DNA from: Anastrepha obliqua
Taxonomy: Eukaryota; Arthropoda; Insecta; Diptera; Tephritidae
Reading direction: 5' to 3'
Assembly: GCF_027943255.1 (NCBI RefSeq)
Contig: NC_072895.1
Span: 37,732,001 to 37,796,000 of the forward strand
Length of the DNA stretch: 64,000 nt
The translations under genes were made by a program, and so were the position numbers. Below the pieces are notes generated by a model. That model was given only the letters and a program-made list of their open reading frames with translations, was not told the DNA's origin and made no database searches. Of the stretch, positions 12,914-34,269 are shown in pieces (the first letter of the stretch is position 1; every line of letters begins with the position of its first letter).

Positions 12914-13434
12914 AGGTCTGTTCATGAAGCAAATAGTTTGTAACAATTTTTGGTGTTCATGTACCAAAAAAACTTGCAAAGTAGGGGAAAGTGAGAGAGC
13001 GAAATGACATTTCATTTTGAGGAGAAGTTCCAAGTTATTACTGGATAAATTTTTACTTGTAAGAATTTGCAAGTGAGAAAAAGACCTAATCGCAAAGTAA
13101 AAATAAACACGAATTAAAATTTACAACTTTCAATTGCTAATGTAATGTTCTTCATCTGACAGCGATGATGAAATGAAACAAATTATTGAGGACAAAATGA
13201 AATCATATAATTCCGAAGCTCGTTATTTTGCATTTCATTTACTATATTTTTTTTTAAATTTAATACGACATTTTATGATTTTTCCTGCCAACAATTTAAT
13301 CAGCTGTCCGTAGAACTTGCAAACTGTTACCGGATTTGCGTTCATGTACTTTTTTTGATATTTTTCTCTTTGAGAGCGGTTCTCGAAAGTTAAGTTACTG
13401 GCAAATTACTGAATAATTTTTACATCAACAGACC
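12914..13434. mobile_element. Putative non-autonomous DNA transposon
   Basis: Ends AGGTCTGTTCATG and, inverted, AGGTCTGTTGATG (12 of 13 match), 521 bp apart. The interior is AT-rich with a short acidic frame (SSDSDDEMKQIIED). No clear target duplication. Confidence 0.4.
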
Positions 13435-14559
13435 TCTTGGCTAGGGCCAAGAAACGGAAGTGTAAAAAATATAAGTAAATCACAACAACATTCATACTTG
13501 CCTATGAACATTTGCAAAAGCATAGGGAGATATTAATACGTATTATATTTTTTAAATACCTCATCGAGCGTAATGAACTTTAAACAAAACTTTGTTCAAC
13601 CAATCATCAATTGACGAAGCACCAAAATCAACATTTCATAATCACAGGCAAAACATGTCAAATGCACCACCAACAATGTGTTTGCCGTTGAGTTTAGCAT
13701 GCACGGCTGAGTGAATTGAAGAAGTGCGGAGTAGCGAAACAAATGCACAATAGGCACAATACAATATAAACCCATACACACACAGGCGTACATTTGTATG
13801 TTAGGAGATAGGTACGGGATGAATTCATAGTCGAATGCATGCAGCTTCATGTCAGTGTTACCAAAGCTTTTGATTTGTTTTCACAACAGGTAACACAACG
13901 ACACGTGCCTCACATTAAACCATGTTGCTGCATACATACATATGTGTGTATGTATAACAAGTCTTACATAAAAAGCCTTACATAATTCGGTTACAATTAA
14001 ATATATGCATAAGGGTATATGTGCATACCTATGAACATACTTATGTAAGTATGTTTGTGTGTAGATTAACAACTCTTTTTAACCCATAAGTGGAGATGTC
14101 GTCCGTGGGGCACGCAAAAAAAGTTATTTCTTTCTCTTTACACCAAAACCAAGTCTTCAGTCGTACGTGATCAGTCATTGCGTGCGCAAGTGCTTGTCGC
14201 AGTATCAGGTAGTTATTGCATTACATTGTTTTTAGTGGTCAGCTAGACCAACGGTCCTATGTATGTGAACCAAATTACACATTTCAGTTTCTAAAAATTC
14301 GCAATGTCACAATTTTTTTACTAAGTTTATCAAAAAATTATGTCAGCTTTAAGAAAAAAGGTCTCGTTTTTTTATTATTGTTATTTTAGGAAACTATTGT
14401 ACTGAATCTCAAATGTAGCTAAGGAAAGAGGTTTGTAATTCATTTGAAATTTTTGGTGAGTATACAACTTAATTTTACTATGCTCGCTTACACTTGGCTG
14501 CAGAATAATAATGTAGAATAATTTCTTATGAGTGCAATAATTTTGGAAAATGAATGCCT

Positions 14560-14725
14560 ACGAAAACAAAATGAGCGTGCGACTATGGGCTTTACAAGGT
14601 TTAGCCATCCGAAGCAAAATTGTGAGAGTAATTCTGTGAAAATTCTGGCCGTCGATTTCACACGTATTCGTACACTCTTTCAATGACTCGTAGTTCAGAC
14701 GGCAACGAAGTCATAGGTAAATATG
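14560..14725. repeat. Dispersed repeat R1, copy 1
   Basis: Shares CCGAAGC(A/G)AAATTGTGAGAGTAA and CAGACGGCAACGAAGT with 45040-45370. Function unknown. Confidence 0.6.
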
Positions 14726-15149
14726 TAGATGTGAAACTCTTTTCCTTGTGAGAGCGCTTTCAAAACGTGCATTTTTTATAACATTCGTCAATAACGCCAC
14801 ATGGGAAAAAACATTAATTGGGCATTTTTTAAACAAAAATTGGGAATTATCAATTTCGAACTGAGATTAGTATGAGTGGTCGGTTCCCCATAAGCACAAT
14901 CTGTATAAAATGCATAAATAAACAAAAGATTAAAAATTAAGATTTAAATTAAATTATCCAAAATCGAAATTAATAGGTGGATAGGAAGGTGAAATGGTTG
15001 AAGTACCACTCTGGCACCCCCCAAGTGGAATGAAAGCGCCATTTTGATACCATTATGAGATCTCCAACAGTCAGATATCTACAACCAGCCAGAGCTGTTG
15101 ATGTAATGGACAAAATTGCTCGGATTTAGATTGGCCTACTGCCCCAGGC

Positions 15150-15715
15150 TGTCGAAGAAAGTAACACCCAGTGACCTTAATGGTCTGGCTGCCAAGCCCG
15201 ATGTACAAAATGTATTCAAATTCAAATATCTTGGTGTCAAAATCGACAATAAAAATAGCAAACGACTGATATTGATAAAAGAATACTTGCCGTGAACCGA
15301 TGCTAACAATTTATCTGACTCTTTTCGTACCAGTATTTATATGTTTATGCTAGTGAAACATGCGTAAAATCCTACGAAAAATATTTCGTGCTGTTTGCGT
15401 AAACGCCATTTGGAAAATACGATTTAATCACGAGCGTCAAAGACTGTATAACCACTTGGATATTGTGACGGCAATAAAGCTTAGCAGTCTACGATGGGCT
15501 ATTTGCAATATAAGGACAGTCGAAGCATACCCACCGAACAAAATCCTACTGAGTATGTGCAGAAGGATTAGAGGCAAAGGAAGACCAAAACTCCGTAGTT
15601 GGATGGCCTACATCGGGACGCTGAGAGAATCGGTATACATTGCTGGAGAACTCACGCGAGGGATAAATCGAACTGGAGGCAAATGTTAAAGTAAGCCAAG
15701 ACCCGGACAAGTCGC
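15150..15715 (+). pseudogene. LINE C-terminal remnant
   Basis: Frames read FKYLGVKIDN, then WKIRFNHERQRLYNHLDIVT and IRGKGRPKLRSWM. This is the post-RT thumb and GRPRLRW motif, as at 1355 and 47310. It is interrupted by stops. Confidence 0.7.
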
Positions 15716-16019
15716 AAAGAAAATAAGAGACTTCGGGGAAATTCTAAAAATAAACTTTAATTTAAATTATTATTTTTCCAATTGAATTTATTTTAAACAA
15801 ATAATCATAAATCTGTAAATCGCGACACTTTTTCATTAGAGTAAAAACGAACTATTTTCTTCAGTTATTTTTGGTACCTTATTTCTGGTAGCGCGCCATT
15901 TCGTCTATTAGTTGTTCAAGGATTGGCAGTGTGAGTTCCTGGGCGCATTCTCAAATAAAATGAGAAAGTTTCGCATCTTATTATCTATGACGAAGTGGCC
16001 GCGTACATTTTTTCTTATA

Positions 16020-16165
16020 TCACCAACACAATCTTAGTTTTTGCCGATCTCTTTCATAAACAAACCGCTGTCACATTCCATGTTACGTCAGCAAATCAGC
16101 GGTTTCCTGCAAAATCGCTGAGAGCCGGTTAACAGTGTGATGTTGGCCACACCTTTTGAATTCTC
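16020..16165. repeat. Dispersed repeat R1, copy 2 (other end)
   Basis: Shares TTACGTCAGCAAAT(C/T)AGC, TCGCTGAGA and GTTAAC-GTGTGAT...CCACACCTT with 45270-45365. Confidence 0.55.
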
Positions 16166-16989
16166 TCCACCGTGCTTAAAAGTAATAAAGATATGTTTCG
16201 AAATATTTTAGTGGAACTTAGGTTTTTATTTTATTTTTCTTACAATTTATTTATTACAATTTCTTATGTATATAAATACTATGTATAATATTAATGAAAA
16301 TCACAAGTGATTTAATTTTTCTTCCCAAGACAAACGTGCTCACTAATGTAACCTTTTGGAGGAACGCTACCTAAGGGTTAACACATAAATACATACATAG
16401 GTTGCACACTTCAAATTACCTGTAAATATGTATGTACTGCATAATTCGTTTTGCTATATGGCGTGAAAGAATTAAATACAAAATTGCATATACGCATAAA
16501 TATGTATCTCTGTTTTGTGACGTCACCGTAGATCTTATGTTACGCTCCGATTGGTTAAAAGTAATTCAGAAAAAGTTAATTTGCATTTTATTTCTCATCC
16601 CCGATCATTCCGCATATCGGATAAATGGGTATTTCGCGAAATTGGCCAAGAGAGCGAAAAGAAAATAATTTTTTTTTAATTTTAATTAATTTAAGAAATT
16701 GGAAGCTTTGCTCCAAGACATTTCCCAAAGTAAAAAAAAAAACTTAAAAAGTTACTAATTAGAAATGAAAGGGAAAGGCTATTCCATGCGTTCCTTCATT
16801 CATCCCTTTGTTTTAAATACATTCTGAGTTACTTATTAAGTTCACAAATTCTCTAACGGTCTACCGGAATACTCACATGAAATGAAACAATTTTAAAAAT
16901 TGAAAGTGATAAGTTTTTTATATACATTTTTGAGTCTGTATTCAGTATTCAATCACCAAGGTAATATTTGAGGATGCCCTGGATACAGC

Positions 16990-17790
16990 GATAAAGCTGT
17001 TTCGCGATTGATGTTGGCGTTAACTTTCTTCAGTCGCAAGACAAAACAGGCTTGTACTTATATGGGTTCCAGGACACTCCGGTGTTCAAGGAAACGAAAT
17101 TGCCGACGAATTGGCCAACCGTGGATCAGCGGTGCCCCCACAGGGGCCAGAGCCAATAATCGGAATCAGTCCCGCAGGAATCAAGAATTGGATCAACGAC
17201 TATGTAGGCAATCTACATAAAGAGCGATGGTCCGGTCTAGAACGCTGCAGAACTGCAAAGTGTTTTGTGACAAGTCCGAACAGAAAACTGTCAAACTTTC
17301 TACTAAAACTTAGAAGGAAAGACATTCGGTTGATGGTCGGCATCATTACGGGACACAACCCATGGGGTCAGCATATGACCACCATTGGAATCATCGAGGA
17401 CCCGGTATGCCTGTCCTGCTTGGAGGAGGCGGATAGCACTGAGCACTTTCTCTGTGAGTGTCCTGCCTTTGCTAGAGCGCGACTACGGGTATTGGGCTCC
17501 GATGTCATGGGAATGAGTGATATTCGTTCTCTAAAACTGGAGGATATTTACAGATTCGCCAAAGAATCTGGAAAATTCTTACAGGGCTAACTATCTCTAT
17601 CTCTGTCTCTATTCTTTCCTATCTCTTTCTCTGATACTTTTCTCCCTCCCTCCTTGACTATCTACCCCCTTTCCAGAGCTTTAAATACAATGGGCTTTTT
17701 AGCCTGAGTGTTTTAGGAGCCACCAAATCTCCTGGTGCTCCTTGGCTCGACCTCTTCAAATTCAATTCAAATTCAATTCTTCAGAATAAT
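16990..17790 (+). pseudogene. LINE 3' end: RNase H and C-terminal domain
   Basis: In the frame before the main ORF, VPGHSGVQGNEIADELA-like sequence (17060-17120) is RNase H. It continues as a 159-residue open frame to 17590 with LMVGIITGHNPWGQH, CLSCLEEADSTEHFLCECPA (CCHC-like) and LKLEDIYRF. A pyrimidine-rich 3' UTR and short AAATTCAATT repeats close it. One of the best preserved LINE pieces here. Confidence 0.8.
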
Positions 17791-18059
17791 GCGAGTACAA
17801 TTTGTATGCCTCGATTTTTTTTGTTCGGGCTATCCCCTGTACTAGAATCATATTATTATTTCACTTATTTCGTATTTTTTTTTTATTAAAAAACTGAAAA
17901 AAACCCGATTTTTAGAGTGTCAAATTCAAAACCACGCCATTTTGAATTTTTTTTATTCTATTCTACTAAATAGCGGGGCATAGCTACAGTCATACAGGTA
18001 CTTAAACCCCTGGGCACAATTCAAAAAGAACGCAGGAGCGCGTGGTGAGAAAGACGAAA

Positions 18060-18500
18060 AGCAGATGGCTTAGTTTAATCAATTACAAAGTTGCTAGGGT
18101 CATGTGTAAACGCGCATATGATATGATATATTGAGTCGGTTAGTAGAACTTTAGCTGGTGTACCAACAAAGTATTGTCCAGTTGCAGCGCATGCTTACAA
18201 GCTAAATCTAACTCTTGGCGATGCTTGCAGGAAATGTAATGAGCCGGGTGCAAGGGAAAGCTTGAAGCATCTCCTATGCTACCGTCCGGCTCACTCGAAA
18301 ACTAGACTATGTAACCTGGGTGCTCTCAATTTTGAATGACTAGAATGTATCCCTGAACTGGAGCTTGAGCGACTCCTAAAATTCATGAACAGTACGCGCA
18401 ATGAAGTAATGCTAAAATAGGACTCTGATCTGGTATCGCTATGAACCAAAATAGTCGCTGCGTGGCTTCGGCCAGCTAGTATAACCTAACCCAACATAAC
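18060..18500 (+). pseudogene. LINE 3' end with Cys-rich motif
   Basis: Reads CRKCNEPGARESLKHLLCYRP then LELERLLKFMNST, stop, and a TAACCTAACCCAAC tail. It belongs to the same broad class as 7440-8540 and 16990-17790. Confidence 0.65.
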
Positions 18501-19469
18501 TTTTATTATAATCAAACTTTTCAAAACTATAGAAATATTTTTGCGTTTTCCCAAAAATAAAAATATTTTAGAATACTTATGTATATTATTAAACTTGCGG
18601 TGGCCATATGTATGTACATATATATTAAAGTTTTTTCATTTATTTTTATTTTATTTTTGTGCGTTCTGTCGTTTGCTGAAATTCGTATATTATATTATTG
18701 TATTATACATACGTATGTATTTTTTAAAACGTGTACTCCATACTACATAGTACTCGAGTTACTTCTTAATTTAGTTGAAATTTTTTCCACCACTACTGGA
18801 AGCTGTAGTTAAAAATTTTATCACTACCAACTATAGTACATAGATAAATAATGATAAAAAATAATGGAAAAAATTTTTACTACCACTACATTCAATTAGC
18901 GATAGCGGAATAGAATTCAAGTGTAATGGAATGATTGAAAGTTTCACTACTATAAAATCAGTAAAACTTAAAATTTAGTGCACTACCTCCATTTATGCGA
19001 ACTTTACCGTTAAGGAGAGCCAATTAATCTGTACTTTAATTTCAGATAGTGATAAATCAAGTATGTTTGAACGAATACGAGTATGTATCACTGCAGTGCC
19101 CCTGGAAAGCGTAGGGAATTTAGGTCATGCAAAAAGAGGAGAAGCTTTAGTAGTCTGCTCGAAGCGCCTACTCCCAAGTAGACTCGCTTACAATCGAGCA
19201 TCTGTTATGTGGATCGCTGCATATGGCTTTCAAGAGATAAAAAGAACCTACCAATAAAGAGTTAAACCTAGGAGAGTGAGATCGTAGTTCTTTTACGTCT
19301 ATCGCCACAAATATTTAAAGTCCTATGATTTCAGAGTATGCATCTGGAATGCCTGGTTTTTAAATGGGAAGGCGCCCATACTCAGCTGATTGATGTTCTC
19401 GAGAAGCTAAAGGCTCATGTCATTAGTAAAGGGGCTCAAATTCAAATGAGATTGGACCCGTGGCTTCCA

Positions 19470-20260
19470 AGACGGTGATTTTACTGTTGACGACCGTCCG
19501 CGTGAAGGAAGGCCAAAAACCTTCGAAGACGCTGAATTGGAAGTATTGCTCAATGAGGATCCATGCCAAACGCAAGAAGAGCTTACTTCTGTATTAGGAG
19601 TTACCCCCAATCCATTTCCAAGCGATTGCATGCTTTGGGAATGATTCAGAAACAGGGAACTTCAGTTCGTCGTTTTTTTGCCTGTGAACAACTGCTCCAC
19701 CGGCAAAAAAGGAAGGGTTTTCTTCATCGCATAGTGACGGGTGATGAAAAATGGATTCATTACAGCAATCCAAAGAAAAGAAAGTCATGGGGACTGCCCG
19801 TTCATGCTTCTACGTCGTCGCCTCGGCCGAATATTTACGCTGCGAAGGTTATGCTATGTATTTGGTGGGACCAAGTTGGTGTTATTTATTATGAACTGTT
19901 AAAACCAAGCGAAACCATCACTGGGGATCGGTATCGACTTCAATTGATGCGATTGAGCCGAGCATTGCGCGAGAAGCGGCCGCAATACGCGGAGAGGCAC
20001 GAAAAAGTGATTTTACAGTATGATAACGCTCGACCTCACATTGCCAAACCTACCCCACCCCCCATATTCTCCAGATATTGCGCCGTCCGATTATCACCTG
20101 TTTCGATCGATGGCACATGGTCTAGCTGACCAGCAGTTCCATTCATATGAAGACATCAAAAAAAAGCTTGATCCGTGGATAGCTTCAAAAGATGAACAGT
20201 TTTACCGGTATACGAGATCTACCAGAAAGATGGGAAAAAGTAGTAGCCAGCGATGATTCA
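19470..20260 (+). pseudogene. Mariner (Mos1-like) transposase pseudogene
   Basis: Reads GDFTVDDR, EDAELEVLL, SISKRLHALGMIQK, KSFLHR-like RIVTGDEKWIHYSNPKK, MLCIWWDQVGVIYYELLKP, YDNARPHIAK, then after a frameshift PPYSPDIAPSDYHLFRSM. The codons for the second and third Asp are 52 bases apart (20022, 20074) where a DD34D enzyme needs about 105. A catalytic-core deletion therefore inactivates it. Confidence 0.88.
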
Positions 20261-20352
20261 CTTGTAACCATTTTTTTTAGAATAAAGTTGTATTTTCATA
20301 AAAAAAACAGGGAGAACTTAGTTGCGCACCTAATAACTTCAAATTTTCTTAC

Positions 20353-21036
20353 TTAGCTTCTGCTCAAATATGAACGAGACGGTATCAATAAAACGGTCCG
20401 CGGATGACATATGGCAAAAATAAATTTTTTGTTTTTTGTTAGGACTGTTATAAGCTTACATGGCAAATTTCAGCGTGATATGTCACATAGTTAAGTTAAA
20501 ATAGTTAAGTTAAAGTAAAGGAAATTGTGCTTGAAAATCGCACAAATCGCAAAATCGGTTAACGCTGAATATTATTTAGACGTTTTAAAGCGTTTGCGCG
20601 AGAACATTCGTCTTAAAAGGAAGGAATTGTGGGACAACAAGTCATGGTTCTTGCATCACGATAATGCACCAGCTAACACATCACGTCTTGTTCGCGATTA
20701 TTTGAACAAAAATAATGTTAATATCGTTCCGCAAGCACCGTATTCGCCTGATATGGCTCCATGTGACTTTTTCCTGTTTCCCAAGCTCAAGTTGCCGCTC
20801 CGTCTAAAACATTTTGAGACAATTGAAGTCATAAAAAAGAATTCGAAGAACACACTCGAGCTTGACTTGTTTACAGTAGCACAGAAAACAAACTATGTGA
20901 CATATCACGCTGAAATTTGCCATGTAAGCTTATATGTAACAGTCCTACCAAAAAACAAAAAATTTATTTTTGCCATATGTCATCCGCGGACCGTTTTATT
21001 AATACCGTCTCGTTCATATTTGAGTAGAAGGTACTT
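20353..21036 (+). mobile_element. Mariner-type deletion derivative with long (about 140 bp) TIRs
   Basis: The left arm (about 20353-20493) and right arm (about 20893-21036) are near-perfect inverted copies sharing CTCAAATATGAACGAGACGG and GGTCCGCGGATGACATATGG. Between them is the C-terminal half of a DD34D transposase: NKSWFLHHDNAPANTSRLV and PQAPYSPDMAPCDFFLFPKL. Confidence 0.88.
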
Positions 21037-21119
21037 ACGTTCTCTGACTAATATTTATGAATTTTGCTATTTTTCGTATTCTCACAACTTTATTTTTAGT
21101 TTATATAGTTCTTAAGTCC

Positions 21120-22900
21120 AAGATAGTTTTATGATATAATTTTTTTTGGAACGCAAAGCCTATTACTAATGACAAGATTCTTTATGTGAATAAAATCCAA
21201 GGATGCTATTATATTATCTGATATCTTTGAAGAAAGTATAAATAAAAACTTTAACTCTGGTTGTTGAAAAAGTTTATGAAGTGGAGAGAAACTTACCTCA
21301 GTGTGTCGTTTGCGCCAAGGGATTGCAAAATCTCAACTCCTGTATAATCGAACCTTAAACGTTAGAAATTCTGCTGTCAAAGTATTCTTAGCGTTAATTA
21401 TGGTGGTTGAGGATATCATAGCCAACAAGAGTTCCATTGTGAGCAACAGGTGATAGAAAATTGTTTCTAATAGCGGTCACACAACGCATGCAGTGGCTAC
21501 ACCCCTTGGGTATTTCGGCCATGAAGAAAAGATTCGTTTTAAAATTCATTCAATGGATTCAACTAAAGAATTGTTATTTAATCATTAAAAGTTTAGATGT
21601 TTATGGCTCATTTTCTAAACGATTTTGGTTTATCTTAACATTTCGATAATGGCGGTATTCCTTTTGTATCTGACCTGTAAAAGAACACTAGGAAATTTAA
21701 AGAACTACGTAAAAACCAACAACTCAAAATAACCTACATGAGTTGATATAACGATTTTGAGTTAAAGGCGAAATGATTCGTTTTGTAGTAAAGTTAAGGA
21801 AATGGAAAGAACTCGGTAAATTTCAGCTAAACGTCAAACTACTGGATACACACCTAATAATAGCCTAGACACACCGCGCCATTAATCGGGACTACCTTCG
21901 CTGATTTGCTTATTGGATAGTTTTGTCAGTAAAACATTGATCGCAGGCAACAAATACGGATATTGCAATTTCTCAAACTGTTCCGAAATATCAAAACAAT
22001 TGATATAATTTCGAACGTGTTAGTGTAAACACTAGCATTGCATCCAGTCTCTCTTGTTTTTTAAAAGTTTCATTATTTTTCATTCACAATAGATAACAAC
22101 TGTAATTTTTCGCCAAATTATGAGAATTCAAAGTACGTTCACATATGCATTAATTACTAATAAATCTACAAAATTAATCTACCCTTTCACATATGGCAGA
22201 TTACCTGCAAAACTGACCAGCTGTCAATACTGTTGTGAAAGATTTTCCCTCATAGAAATTATTTTGGTGTTTTTGGTTCGTTTAATTATTTTTAACGATA
22301 TGAAGAAAATACAAGGATAAGATATAGCTAATTTAAATGCGCAATCGGCTGCTGATAATAAACAGTTGGAGGAAATCCGAAAACGAGGTTTACCGAGGTT
22401 TCAAAAAATTATGGCATGCGTATTGATGCGAAAGTCGATATTTCTTTTTATAATAAGTAATGAGAGGACACACGTTTGTGGACACACGCTTTTTTCCTAT
22501 TATATGAATGCATAATTAATAATATTTAACAAAAATTTTATTAGAATTATGTCTAGAAACCTATTTTCTTCATCGGCATACATTTTATTTAGGTTTTACT
22601 TTGCCGTTTTTTCTTTACACTCGTAAAAATAATGATCTATTCCACAGAAAACACAGGGTTGTATGTCAAAAAGTATGGACTAGGATTATTTTATAATCTC
22701 AGATTTTGGGAGAGAAATTTTGTATGGGAAATCTCGCTTTTTAATTACGGATTGGGAGTTAAGCACGAAAAAGTAGATCATCTACTTATATGTGTACGTA
22801 TTATAAGTCTAGTTGTCAATTCGCATGAGTTGCATTTAATTTCTGAGATAATTCCGAATCAAGTCTTTAATCCCGATTAGCGTTACCTTCTGTCTAGGCT
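21120..22900. other. No gene or repeat recognised
   Basis: AT-rich sequence with short chance frames only. I see no splice-supported coding sequence and no terminal repeats. Confidence 0.4.
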
Positions 22901-22906
22901 ATAAAC

Positions 22907-23083
22907 CAAGGCGCATCCATACTAGGTGATAGCAGTATAACAGCTGATTACCGATTTGGTGGTTTCAATGTCAAAGTGATTTGCTTTTCTGTTGTTTCAC
23001 TTGTATGTTTACATTTTGATTGAAATTTTGACACTCAAAAAGAGCTTTGTACTACTGTTATCTCTTTGTATGGATTTGCCTTG
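22907..23083. mobile_element. MITE family B, copy 1
   Basis: Left end CAAGGCGCATCCATACTAGG; right end inverted CAAGGCAAATCCATACAAAG, then GATAGCAGTA / GATAACAGTA. Contains the CAGCTGATT block common to the family. Confidence 0.8.
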
Positions 23084-23132
23084 AATAATACGAAACGACC
23101 AACTGTTGAATACACAAATAAAACAAAGCAAA

Positions 23133-23342
23133 ATGGAACAACTGTAAGTAAATGTAAAATATAACCAACTTCTGGTTTTCTTTTTGCGGCTCGAATGCAG
23201 CAAATGTATGTATTGAAAAATTCCCTGAACCGCATATTTTTATTTCTATTAAAATAAAATATTATGGCCTTACCTGGTGGTCGCCGCTTTACAAGCTACT
23301 AATTTCTTATTCCTTTCAGGTTCTTCCAAGGACTGAGACCAG
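23133..23342 (+). CDS. Candidate first two tiny exons of an unrecognised plus-strand gene
   Basis: An ATG in good insect context (GCAAAATGG) at 23133 runs 11 bases to a strong donor, GTAAGTAA. At 23320 an acceptor with a branch-point-like CTAAT and the tract TTCTTATTCCTTTCAG opens a 23-base exon ending in donor GTAAGCG. Spliced, the frame stays open: MEQLFFQGLRP plus one base. I could not find a convincing third exon. The acceptor at 23645-23646 would add about 23 residues before a stop. I do not recognise the protein. The start lies about 50 bases beyond a MITE end and the gene would converge on Arf6. This is inference from splice signals alone. Confidence 0.28.
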
Positions 23343-23869
23343 GTAAGCGAAAAAAACTATGGTATATGGATAGAGACAAGATAATCGAATACAAGCAAAC
23401 GATATAATCAGCATTTCCCGCTCAAAGTAAAAATATCCCAAAAATAGTTTTCGCCGTTTGGATTACATGACTGAATTTGTAGATATGAAAATTCAAACTT
23501 TCTGTAATTAAAACGTTTGTGAACAGTTTTCAGGACTTAAATTCTCTATACAGTTATATAACAACTTTCATTGAGCAACAAGAGTATTTATTTAAGTTAA
23601 ATTTATGCGAAAGCGCAATAAGTATTTATAATACATTTTAATGCAGCTACGGTTGTATATGAAATGAGGTTGGTTTTAAAACTAAACATTTTCAAACCTA
23701 TTTCACTGAAACAATGATCAAAAAATATATGAAGGCTCGTTTACAACTTTTTCATTCATTTGTATTTTTCATATTTAAATTTATTTAAACATATATTTAC
23801 AAATTATATGATTTATGTAACTTATCTCTTTAACGTATATATAATCAAACAAACTCCTTCTAATTTTTC

Positions 23870-23875
23870 TTTATT
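23870..23875 (-). terminator. Candidate poly(A) signal of Arf6
   Basis: AATAAA on the minus strand about 105 bases past the Arf6 stop codon. It is the nearest canonical hexamer, but AT-rich DNA makes chance matches common. Confidence 0.45.
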
Positions 23876-23979
23876 ATAATTTACAAATTTCTCTTAATTA
23901 CTACTGTTGTTCGTTTGCTAAAAAGCATGGTAAGCATGTGTATCTTATATTGAATTCTCTAATTTGTTTTTAATATTTT

Positions 23980-32793
<8,814 letters not shown>

Positions 32794-33264
32794 TGTGGAG
32801 CGTCATCAACTGCTGCAATATATCTGCGAATAAATATGGAGAAAAAAACATCCCCTGTGTGAAAAAATATATTATTATTACTGCAGAAGCTGAAATTAAG
32901 CCTAATTGACATTATGAAATTGGTTGCATAAAATTAATTTCATGGGTGAAAGTAAACATTTCAAAGCAAGCTGATGCCAAAACAGTTTTATGTCGGGCGC
33001 TATTCTGTAATAGAACAAATGAACGCAACTAATTCCACTGTGCAAAATGCGTCGAAACTAGTGTCGCGAAAGCGCGTGCGCGGAGTGGGCATATGGTTAT
33101 CACAGTGCAGGCTATTATACGCTTGTGAAATAGTAGTAGTATATAAAAAAAATTGGAAAAGGACAATAAATTCCTAAAACTTACAAATGTACAAAAAGAA
33201 ATCTGTATCTGTACTAAAGTTTCTTACGGTCTTATATTTAAAAAACGAAAAAAAAAAAAAAACA

Positions 33265-33307
33265 AATCAGCTGATTTACCGACACCACCTTTAATAGATC
33301 CGCCTTG
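33265..33307. mobile_element. MITE family B, right end only
   Basis: AATCAGCTGATTTACCGACA then CCACCTTTAATAGATCCGCCTTG matches the right end of the 33755-33915 copy. No left end seen. Confidence 0.6.
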
Positions 33308-33754
33308 ATAGAACAGCTGATATGACTTTTTTATTTGTCTTGTATTCGGGGTTGTCAAATTGAGATGTTGATTTACATTTTATTCCTTTAAATTTTAATT
33401 TGATTTACATTTAATTATTCCTTTAGCTTTGAATTATGTTGGCATATTTTTATGAAAATTAATTTTAAAAACTTGTAATAAAAATATCGTTTTGATATGG
33501 GAATGGACCATTTTTCCTAGTTCCGTTGGTCCAGCATATATTAAATTATAACGGAAGAAGCGCCTGTCAACAATTTTGTGAATAGTTTATGAACCAGCCA
33601 TACAAATTGCTCGTTTATTTGGTAATGTATCCCTGTACCTCATCCAATTCCTCAGTCGTTTACAAATAACCGCGGCATGCTTAATGGGTTGCGGCATATC
33701 TTCCGGTATTTATAAAAAATTTTATTTGCATTTTTGAATCCAATCATCAGTAAT

Positions 33755-33915
33755 CAAGGCGCGTTCATTGAAGGTGGTGGCACTAGACCAACAACAATGT
33801 TCTGTACTTTTGATTGTCAAAGCAAAGTATTGAGAAACTAGAAAACAAATAATGAATTCGCAAAAAAAAAAAACTCAGCTGATTTACCAACACCACCTTT
33901 AATAGATTCGCCTTG
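33755..33915. mobile_element. MITE family B, copy 2
   Basis: 161 bp with termini CAAGGCGCGTTCATTGAAGG and inverted CAAGGCGAATCTATTAAAGG, both followed by TGGTG. Confidence 0.85.
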
Positions 33916-34139
33916 TCAGCTTTGCTATGAAAATAAATCAATTCTGCCGAAACGAATTCATCCGCCTTAGACATAATCAGCTTGCTTTGACAATCTGAAT
34001 ACCAAAAGCAAAAACAAAATACATGTAAAATCGTAAAACTATTAATACCGTGGAAATATCTTTATACACTTTCTGCCAAGATTTGCAGAGGAAGATAGTA
34101 GTCAGATGTGACTAAAAAAAGAACACTATATGGACCATC

Positions 34140-34245
34140 CTGTATGTAATTTATTCCTGTTATTGTGGTAGCATAAACATTCCCCATACATATACGGGAA
34201 ATGCTGCTGAAGTGACAGTCTTTGGTCGGATATAAATCCGGAACG
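34140..34245. repeat. Dispersed dipteran repeat (recognised from memory)
   Basis: CATTCCCCATACATATACGG, GAAATGCTGCTGAAGTGACA and GGTCGGATATAAATCCGG look like a repeat I recall from many higher-fly sequences. No search was possible. Confidence 0.4.
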
Positions 34246-34269
34246 TTGCTTTTGTTGTTGTTGAATCAG

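Noticed and set aside
14079..16380. piggyBac-like element suggested by TTAACCC at both ends
   Set aside because: The terminal match is short, the interior holds unrelated LINE and R1 repeats, and no transposase frame is present.
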